From: Erysipelotrichaceae bacterium
GTDB taxonomy: Bacteria > Bacillota_I > Bacilli_A > Erysipelotrichales > Erysipelotrichaceae
Length of the DNA: 14,607 bases
Assembly (NCBI GenBank): GCA_017620435.1
Contig: JAFZQL010000200.1
Location: 1 to 14,607, forward strand
Direction of reading: 5' to 3'
How positions within the stretch are numbered: position 1 is the stretch's first letter; each line of letters begins with the position of its first letter. The notes under the pieces were generated by a model. It was not told the DNA's origin and ran no database searches. It saw only the letters and a program-made list of their open reading frames with translations. The translations under genes were made by a program, and so were the position numbers. Shown one piece after another: positions 7,905 through 13,190 of the stretch.

Positions 7905-8654
7905 CTACTTCTTCATCCTGATCACGATCTTCACGTTGTCTTCGTATTCCGTGACCTGCATATCGGAATCAATGCCGGACCTCTTGCACAGTTCATAAGC
8001 TTCCCGGATCGTATTGACGCCGATCCTGAGATTGCTGGAAACGCCCTTGCGTTTATGGGCTTCCGTCAGCTCCTTGATGTATTCCTCTGTCTTTGAAACA
8101 TTGTATTTCCGGTTCACGATCGTCAGATAGACCTCTTCCAGTTTCTCTTCCGGAACGTTCAGCAGCGCTCTGGCATGTCTCTCGGTAATCGTTCCCGTAG
8201 AGATGGCCTTCTTGATGTAGTCAGGGAGTTTCAGAAGCCTCAGCTTGTTGGCGACGGTAGACTGCTTGTATCCCAGTCTTTCCGCCAGCTCATTCTGGGT
8301 CAGATCCTCCGACTCCATGATCCGCTTCATCGCCATGGCCTGTTCGATCGCATTGAGATCCTCTCTCTGCAGGTTCTCGATCAGTGCCAGCTTGGCCGAC
8401 TGTTCATCAGAACTCTCCATGATGATGGCTTCAATGTCTTTTGAACCGTTCAGTAAAGAAGCGCGGTATCTTCTCTCACCGGCAATCAGTTCGAACTTGT
8501 CGCCGTTCTTTCTGACCGTAACCGGCTGCAGCAGGCCGTTTCTTTTGATCGATTCAGCCAATCCCTTGATGGACTCGTCATAAAAATCCAGACGGGGCTG
8601 ATTCTTGTTTGGAATGATCTTATCTAACTTGATTCTAACGATTTCTTTTTTCAT
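7905..8654 (-). CDS. noc: Nucleoid occlusion protein Noc, lacking the N-terminal extension
   Basis: A ParB paralogue of 249 residues. In Bacillus, Noc binds its own DNA sites, tethers DNA to the membrane and blocks FtsZ ring formation over the nucleoid. GERRYRA is at 59-65, the HTH at about 119-141, and QSTVANKLRLLKLP at 131-144 is a segment I associate with Noc rather than Spo0J. The C-terminus (RIGVNTIREAYEL, then VKIVIRMKK) also resembles Noc. Gene order rsmG-noc-soj-spo0J agrees. The protein begins MKKEIVRIKLDKIIPN, directly at the first strand of the ParB fold, so the roughly 30-residue N-terminal region that holds the amphipathic membrane helix in Bacillus is absent. The frame has a stop at 8678-8676 and no ATG, GTG or TTG between it and the start. 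The ATG overlaps the rsmG stop by 4 bases; upstream AAGAAG is a modest ribosome binding site. Confidence 0.9.
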   Translation of the reverse strand: MKKEIVRIKLDKIIPNKNQPRLDFYDESIKGLAESIKRNGLLQPVTVRKNGDKFELIAGERRYRASLLNGSKDIEAIIMESSDEQSAKLALIENLQREDLNAIEQAMAMKRIMESEDLTQNELAERLGYKQSTVANKLRLLKLPDYIKKAISTGTITERHARALLNVPEEKLEEVYLTIVNRKYNVSKTEEYIKELTEAHKRKGVSSNLRIGVNTIREAYELCKRSGIDSDMQVTEYEDNVKIVIRMKK

Positions 8655-9346
8655 AGTGGATTCTTCTTTATTATATTATATTTCCTAGGATATTTTAATG
8701 GGGTTTCTTTGACTTTTTTCAGATAACTGATGACTCTGGCATCTCCATTCATCAGTTTTTCTTCTTTTGTGCTTTCGATGAAGAAACCCATCTTCTCGAT
8801 GGCCTTAGAGGCTGTTTTCAGCTCTTCCAGGCCGTCTTTCCCCCTCAGACAGATAAAATATCCTTCCTTCTTAACCATGGCCCCACAGACCTCTATCAGG
8901 CTGTTAAGATTGCTGACTGCCCTGGCTGTCACATAGTCGTATGCTTCGCGGTGATTCAGGGAATGATCCTCTCCCCTCTCCTGAACGACTTCGATGTCTT
9001 TCAGATCCAGTTTTTCAATCAGGGAATTCAGGAAGACGCAGCGTTTCCCGATCGGCTCCAGCAGGATCACCTTTAGATCAGGGATGACAATTTTCAGCAC
9101 CACCCCCGGGAATCCGGCTCCTGTTCCGACATCCACAAACGTTCCTTCCAGCTTCCGGTCATAAAGAAGCAGGGAATCGTAGAAGTGCTTGTCCAGGACC
9201 TCTTCATAATCGGTAATGGCCGTCAGATTCACCTTTTCGTTGTATTCTTTCAGATAACGGGCATAGATCTCCAGCTGTTTACACATCCGGTCTGTCAGTT
9301 CTATGTTCCGTTCCTGCAGAGCTTTCTGAAACACTAAAAAAGTCAT
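8651..9346 (-). CDS. rsmG: 16S rRNA (guanine-527-N7)-methyltransferase RsmG (GidB)
   Basis: Methylates N7 of G527 in 16S rRNA with S-adenosylmethionine; loss causes low-level streptomycin resistance in several bacteria. The 231-residue product has the N-terminal signature YNEKVNLTAITDYEEV (35-50), KHFYDSLLL (53-61), the SAM-binding loop VDVGTGAGFPG (71-81), the acidic strand VILLEP (93-98) followed by KRCVFL, and VTARAVSNL (139-147). The C-terminus is basic. The start MTFLVFQKALQERNIELTD fits the family N-terminus, and the next in-frame Met (residue 21) has no ribosome binding site and would cut into the fold. The chosen ATG also lacks a clear Shine-Dalgarno site and lies exactly where transcription from a perfect TATAAT should begin, so the message may be leaderless. 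First gene of the segregation operon. Confidence 0.97.
   Translation of the reverse strand: MTFLVFQKALQERNIELTDRMCKQLEIYARYLKEYNEKVNLTAITDYEEVLDKHFYDSLLLYDRKLEGTFVDVGTGAGFPGVVLKIVIPDLKVILLEPIGKRCVFLNSLIEKLDLKDIEVVQERGEDHSLNHREAYDYVTARAVSNLNSLIEVCGAMVKKEGYFICLRGKDGLEELKTASKAIEKMGFFIESTKEEKLMNGDARVISYLKKVKETPLKYPRKYNIIKKNPL
8670..8680 (-). promoter_or_regulatory. Overlapping TATAAT boxes before noc (possible internal promoter)
   Basis: The last codons of rsmG contain two overlapping TATAAT hexamers (minus strand TATAATATAAT) placed 15-26 bases before the noc ATG. No fitting -35 hexamer is visible (CCCATT at the 17-base spacing), and the region encodes Lys, Tyr, Asn and Ile, which gives A/T-rich DNA anyway. 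It could serve as an internal promoter, but chance is plausible. Confidence 0.2.
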
Positions 9347-9352
9347 AACCCT

Positions 9353-9358
9353 ATTATA
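9353..9358 (-). promoter_or_regulatory. Perfect -10 element TATAAT of the rsmG operon
   Basis: On the minus strand TATAAT is followed by AGGGTT and then the rsmG ATG. With the usual six bases between the -10 box and the start site, +1 falls on the A of the ATG. The -35 region is poor (AACACC at a 17-base spacing; TTGGAA is present but 21 bases away). A terminator for the preceding operon lies about 45 bases upstream, so a promoter is needed in this gap. Confidence 0.55.
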
Positions 9359-9401
9359 TCTTAATTAAAGAAAGAGGTGTTCCAAAAAAAGGGACACATA
9401 G

Positions 9402-9426
9402 AAAAATCCGTTCCAGGAACGGATTT
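9402..9426 (-). terminator. Rho-independent terminator after the carbohydrate operon
   Basis: On the minus strand AAATCCGTTC and GAACGGATTT form a 10-bp stem with a 3-base loop, followed by TTC; the stem itself ends in five T in GGATTTTTC. It begins 8 bases past the stop of the transaldolase-like gene. Confidence 0.8.
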
Positions 9427-9433
9427 CTTGATC

Positions 9434-10501
9434 TTATTTAAATTCCGGCAGACAGATGTCCCGGATCATGTTTACGGCTTTCTGGTATTCGCTCGTGAAG
9501 TAACGGAAGGTATTGACGACAGGTTCGAGCTTCACAAAGTCTTCCGCTTTCAGAGAACCTTCTTCATAGACCTGATGGAATAATGGAAGTTTCATCAGCT
9601 CATCGATCTTCCATTCTTCTATTGGATCATTGAAATAATCCCGTATCTCGATATCGCAGTTTTCTATCCTTCTCTGCCACTTCACAGGAATGCTTTGGGC
9701 ACAATCCGCTCCGATGAACTGCGACCAGTGCAGATAGGACCTGTAGTAGGCAATCAAAGGACGGATGCGGTAGTTTCTATCTTTCAGGATGTTTATGGTC
9801 TTCTTGGCTACGGCAATGCCGCCCCAGTTCAAGGCATCCGGATGGACGACAAGCTTCAGACGGTCGCAATGGGATTTCAGCGTTTCATCCTGCATGCCCG
9901 GCAGCAGGGCGATCATCGGATTGATCCCTGCGTTGGAGAGGCCTTCCTTTTCTCTTCTGGCAAAAGCCCGTTCTACGGCTTGCGCAGCCGCAAGCGCCTG
10001 GTCTACGGAAAAGCACTGCGTTCCCATGCAGCTGATGCCTTCATAGGTCGCTTCCTCAATGGCCTTGATCCCTCCTTCCGTGCACGGGATCTTCACCTGC
10101 ATGTTTATGCCGCAGGCATCGACTTCCCTGGTCATCTGCAGCATCTTCGGATAACTGTTGTATTCGTAGATCGAAGTCTGAATGGAGAATCTGCCCTGTT
10201 TCGGCGCTCCTTTTTCAAACAGCGGAAGCATGACCCTGCTTCTTTCCTTGCCTCTTTCCAGGGTCCATCTCCAGGCCAGTTCAATCTCGTTGAGGTCCGG
10301 ATCTTCTTCATGCAGCCTGCGGATGATCTGCGCGTTTTCTTCCAAAGCTTCGTTGGTCATCATCTTGGAGACCCAGGTCGGAGAAGTGGTGACGCCTTTT
10401 GACCCCTGCGTCAATCCGTATTCATGATCTTCCACGTGGAAGGAATCCGTCCACAGTTCAGTCTGCGGATACTTCTCTGTCATTTCGATCAGCTTACTCA
10501 T
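9434..10501 (-). CDS. Divergent transaldolase-family protein
   Basis: A TIM-barrel protein of 355 residues that resembles class I transaldolases, which use a Schiff-base lysine to cleave or transfer ketose phosphate units. Candidate family positions are LWTDS with D19, GVTTSPTW at 36-43, FSIQTS at 105-110, the likely Schiff-base K137 in MQVKIPCTEGG, and MGTQCFS at 159-165 with T161. Compared from memory with Escherichia coli TalB, the expected Asn of the TTNPS loop is S40 and the expected active-site Glu is Q108; Gln at the latter position recalls fructose-6-phosphate aldolase. It is longer than TalB (317) and than the 220-residue FSA/TalC group. GAAGGAG precedes the ATG, and the start overlaps the kinase gene by 8 bases (ATGAGTAA). 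Last gene of the sugar operon; the substrate is unknown, and the true reaction could be aldol cleavage rather than transfer. Confidence 0.72.
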   Translation of the reverse strand: MSKLIEMTEKYPQTELWTDSFHVEDHEYGLTQGSKGVTTSPTWVSKMMTNEALEENAQIIRRLHEEDPDLNEIELAWRWTLERGKERSRVMLPLFEKGAPKQGRFSIQTSIYEYNSYPKMLQMTREVDACGINMQVKIPCTEGGIKAIEEATYEGISCMGTQCFSVDQALAAAQAVERAFARREKEGLSNAGINPMIALLPGMQDETLKSHCDRLKLVVHPDALNWGGIAVAKKTINILKDRNYRIRPLIAYYRSYLHWSQFIGADCAQSIPVKWQRRIENCDIEIRDYFNDPIEEWKIDELMKLPLFHQVYEEGSLKAEDFVKLEPVVNTFRYFTSEYQKAVNMIRDICLPEFK

Positions 10502-11105
10502 GCGTATTCTCCTTCATTTCCTCGATACATTCAAACAGATCGTTCAGATCGATCCTGTCATAGTCCGTGACATCGATATCGATCTGTTTCCCGATATTCA
10601 GCGAATAATCCTTGTGTTCAATCATTTTCCAGAATTCTTCTTCGGAATAGACGATCGGTTCGACAGCCGTTCCTTCTTTGAAGTCTTCCTGGTGATAACG
10701 GTTCAGTACATGTGCCGGATGTCTGTTGTAGTTGCGGTTGCGTTGTTTTTCTCGTTCATAGATGACATGTCTGTCCCCGTACAGCAGGATCGAGATACAG
10801 CGGTAGTTATACTGTTCAACCAGAGTCTTCAGTTTTTCCCTGTGTCTTTGATAGAACGGATATTCGCTGATGATGTTTTTTTCTTCTTTCATCATTCTTT
10901 CCAGTTCTTCGTAAAAGAAAGCCAGAGACCTCCTGCTGATCTCTTCTTTCTCTTCTTTATTATCGAAACCGTAGCGTTCCCAGAATACTTCCTTTAGCGT
11001 GTCGTATGACAGCAGTTCCAGTTCCGGATAGCGTTCCATCACCTTTCCGGCAATGGTGCTTTTCCCTGTTCCGGGAGCTCCGCTGATCAGAATGATAAGA
11101 CTCAT
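10494..11105 (-). CDS. P-loop kinase-like NTPase (AAA_33 / small-molecule kinase type)
   Basis: A 203-residue P-loop protein with Walker A GAPGTGKST at 9-17, right after the first beta strand (MSLIILIS). LSYDTLKE at 32-39 follows the second strand, as in nucleotide and small-molecule kinases of the AAA_33 or zeta-toxin-like type. IISEYPFYQRHREKL near residue 78 and an Arg-rich lid-like segment EREKQRNRNYNRHPAHVLNRY near 116-136 would suit binding of a phosphorylated or acidic substrate. It has no membrane or DNA-binding part. Its place between an aldolase and a transaldolase-like gene suggests it phosphorylates an intermediate of the pathway, but that is inference and the substrate cannot be read from sequence. 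The ATG comes one base after the aldolase stop and has no visible ribosome binding site, so translation is probably coupled. Confidence 0.7.
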   Translation of the reverse strand: MSLIILISGAPGTGKSTIAGKVMERYPELELLSYDTLKEVFWERYGFDNKEEKEEISRRSLAFFYEELERMMKEEKNIISEYPFYQRHREKLKTLVEQYNYRCISILLYGDRHVIYEREKQRNRNYNRHPAHVLNRYHQEDFKEGTAVEPIVYSEEEFWKMIEHKDYSLNIGKQIDIDVTDYDRIDLNDLFECIEEMKENTHE

Positions 11106-11106
11106 T

Positions 11107-11931
11107 TTATGAATAAGAGACCATGTAGTATTTGGCTACCTTCTTGATCTCATCTCTTAAACAGGTGATATAGGCGCGGATATCGTTCTTTCCGTCCCAG
11201 TTCTTGCCATACTCGGAAACAGTACGCAGATAAGTCGCCCGGATATCCGTTCCGACATTGACTTTACAGATGCCCATGCTGACGGCTCTGGCGATATCCT
11301 GTACAGGGATACCCGTACCGCCGTGCAGGACCAGAGGAACGGAACTCTCTTTCGCAAGCACTTCCAGGAGTTCGAAGTTCAGTTTCGGTTCTCCCTTGTA
11401 GAAGCCGTGCTGATTGCCGATGGATACGGCCAAAGTATCCAGATTCGTTCTGGCGATGAATTCCTTCATCTGATCGGGATCGGTAAAAACACCTGTATCG
11501 GATTTCAAAGGTCCTTCCGTGCCGGAAATGACGCCTAGTTCTCCTTCGACGAATACGCCTTTTTCATGGCAATCCCTGACGATCTTCGCAGTCATCTCGC
11601 AGTTTTCTTCAAAAGATCTGTTCGATCCGTCAAACATGACGTAGTCGAAACCGGCATCCACGCACTGATACAGCAGATCCGGATCGATGCAGTGATCCAG
11701 ATGGGTAATGACTTTGGTACTGTATTTCTTTTCCAGATGTTTCGCAAATGTGACAAAAGAATCGATGCCCATGAACCTGCAGCAGCTCATGGAAGCCATC
11801 AGGATGACCGGTCTGTTCAGTTCAGCGGCAGCCTGTACGATCGCCTCCATGTCGTCGTAGGTATTTGCGTTGAAGGCTCCGATAGCCTTGCCTTGTTTCC
11901 AGGCATCCAGCAGCAGATTATGTTCCATCAT
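11107..11931 (-). CDS. Class II (zinc-dependent) ketose-bisphosphate aldolase family protein
   Basis: A 274-residue relative of FbaA, GatY and KbaY, which cleave ketose bisphosphates to dihydroxyacetone phosphate and an aldehyde. GAFNANTYDDMEAI at 18-31 is the family start. HLDH at 77-80 supplies the catalytic D79 and zinc ligand H80; E131 in VEGELG, H175 in IGNQHGFYKG and H203 in LHGGTG complete the metal site; VNVGTDIR at 224-231 binds the phosphate. The catalytic set is therefore intact. The segment DGSNRSFEEN at 101-110 differs from the more usual DGSHLPFEEN, and GNQHG replaces the usual GTAHG, suggesting a subfamily with a different aldehyde product. The ATG overlaps the SIS gene stop by 4 bases (ATGA). 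A fructose, tagatose or other bisphosphate substrate is possible; I leave it open. Confidence 0.88.
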   Translation of the reverse strand: MMEHNLLLDAWKQGKAIGAFNANTYDDMEAIVQAAAELNRPVILMASMSCCRFMGIDSFVTFAKHLEKKYSTKVITHLDHCIDPDLLYQCVDAGFDYVMFDGSNRSFEENCEMTAKIVRDCHEKGVFVEGELGVISGTEGPLKSDTGVFTDPDQMKEFIARTNLDTLAVSIGNQHGFYKGEPKLNFELLEVLAKESSVPLVLHGGTGIPVQDIARAVSMGICKVNVGTDIRATYLRTVSEYGKNWDGKNDIRAYITCLRDEIKKVAKYYMVSYS

Positions 11932-12497
11932 GCCAGATCAGCCTCCACCACCTTCGCAATGGAATGGATGATATACAGATGCATTCCCTCGGCAGCGATC
12001 AGATCTTCGGTATTGACCGGACACCAGACATCGCACATGTCTTTCAGCTTTCCTCCGCCCTTGCCGGTAAAGATGACAGTCTTCAGACCTTTTCTCTTGG
12101 CTTCTTCTACTGCCAGGATGATGTTCCTGGAATTGCCGCTGGTCGAGAACGCCCACAGGACATCCCCTTCCTTGCCCAGGGCATTGACCTGTCTTTCAAA
12201 GACTTTCTCATAGCCATAGTCGTTGGAAATCGCCGTCAGTACGGAAGGATCCGTAAGCGCGACAGCCGGATAGCCGTCTCTTTCCCAGTTGATCATATGG
12301 GAGATGAAGTCGTTGGTGATATGGGAAGCCGTTGAAGCGCTTCCTCCATTGCCGCAAAGCAGTACCTTTTTTCCTGCCTTGATTGCTTCTTCCGTGACTC
12401 TAGCAGCCTCCTGATAGGATTCCAGCATCTTCGGATCCGTCGTTACATAGGCGTCCGTCATCAGCTGATAATCGTTCCTGATGATATCTGTATTCAT
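11928..12497 (-). CDS. SIS-domain sugar phosphate isomerase, GmhA-like
   Basis: A 189-residue SIS-domain protein close in length and layout to sedoheptulose-7-phosphate isomerase GmhA. Phosphate-binding segments are CGNGGSAS at 48-55 and STSGNS at 118-123; VLTAISNDYGYEKVF at 86-100 and RQVNALGKEGDV are family hallmarks. Compared from memory with GmhA, the metal/catalytic set His-Glu-Gln-His appears here as H59, D63, E170 and H178, so two positions are replaced (Glu to Asp, Gln to Glu) while all four can still bind metal. No other ADP-heptose gene (hldE, gmhB) is nearby, so lipopolysaccharide heptose synthesis is unlikely; an aldose-ketose step on a five- to seven-carbon sugar phosphate is a better guess. 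The ATG overlaps the preceding stop by one base (TAATG). Confidence 0.82.
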   Translation of the reverse strand: MNTDIIRNDYQLMTDAYVTTDPKMLESYQEAARVTEEAIKAGKKVLLCGNGGSASTASHITNDFISHMINWERDGYPAVALTDPSVLTAISNDYGYEKVFERQVNALGKEGDVLWAFSTSGNSRNIILAVEEAKRKGLKTVIFTGKGGGKLKDMCDVWCPVNTEDLIAAEGMHLYIIHSIAKVVEADLA

Positions 12498-13180
12498 TAT
12501 TCCAGTCCCTCTTCCTTTCTGAATTCTTCCAGTATCTGTAACGATGCGGAACAGCCGATCCTTGTGGCTCCTGCTTCCAGCATCGCCTTGCAGTCTTTCC
12601 AGGTCCGGATCCCTCCGGCCGCCTTGACGCCTACTGCATCGCCTACGGCCTTCTTCATGACTTCCACCGCATGTACCGTTGCACCGCCGCCTTTCACCAT
12701 GCCTGTCGATGTCTTGACGAATTCCACCTTATGCTTCACCGCCAGTCTGCACATCTCAATGATCTCTTCATCGGTAAGATAGCAGGTTTCCAGAATGACC
12801 TTGCACAGTCTGTTGTTGCCGTGGATGACTTCCGTCATTCTTCTCATTTCTTCATCCAGATATTCCCAGTCGTGATCCTTGACCTTTGAAATATTGCATA
12901 CGTAGTCGATCTCGTCGACGCCGTTCTTGATGTTGTCCAATGCTTCATAAACCTTAACATCGATGCTGTTGCATCCCAAAGGGAAACCCGCTCCGGAACA
13001 CACCTTGATCCCGTAGGCTTTCAGTTTCTCTTTGAAGTAGATCGCCGGAACCTGATTGACTGCGACCGTTGCCGGTCTTATTTCTATCGCTTCTTCAATG
13101 ATCCTGTCGAAATCAGCCGTAGTTCCATCCGCCTTCAGATACGTATGATCGAATAATGCCGCAAGTTCTCTTTCTGTCAT
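12497..13180 (-). CDS. deoC: DeoC-family (deoxyribose-phosphate) aldolase
   Basis: A 227-residue class I aldolase that, in the classical case, splits 2-deoxyribose-5-phosphate into acetaldehyde and glyceraldehyde-3-phosphate. LFDHTYLK at 9-16, SGAGFPLG at 62-69 and DEIDYVCNI at 89-97 with the proton-relay D92 are present. The Schiff-base lysine is K156 in FVKTSTGMVKGGGAT, and the second lysine is K186 in GVKAAGGIR. Catalytic residues are intact. The terminal phosphate-binding segment reads GCSAS rather than the common GASSL or GTSSG, and no nucleoside phosphorylase or phosphopentomutase gene is near, so it may act on another sugar phosphate. AAGGAG stands 6 bases before the ATG, 10 bases from the manA stop. 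The symbol denotes the family, not a proven substrate. Confidence 0.88.
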   Translation of the reverse strand: MTERELAALFDHTYLKADGTTADFDRIIEEAIEIRPATVAVNQVPAIYFKEKLKAYGIKVCSGAGFPLGCNSIDVKVYEALDNIKNGVDEIDYVCNISKVKDHDWEYLDEEMRRMTEVIHGNNRLCKVILETCYLTDEEIIEMCRLAVKHKVEFVKTSTGMVKGGGATVHAVEVMKKAVGDAVGVKAAGGIRTWKDCKAMLEAGATRIGCSASLQILEEFRKEEGLE

Positions 13181-13190
13181 AGTGTTCTCC

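Noticed and set aside
9105..9110. CCCGGG core (also at 4462-4467) as possible Noc-binding sites
   Set aside because: The flanks do not match the palindromic site known from Bacillus subtilis (ATTTCCCGGGAAAT): only the right half is partly similar, and both lie in coding sequence.
9695..10402. Plus-strand open frame of 235 codons opposite the transaldolase-like gene
   Set aside because: Shadow frame without a recognisable fold; the opposite strand is coupled to its operon neighbours.
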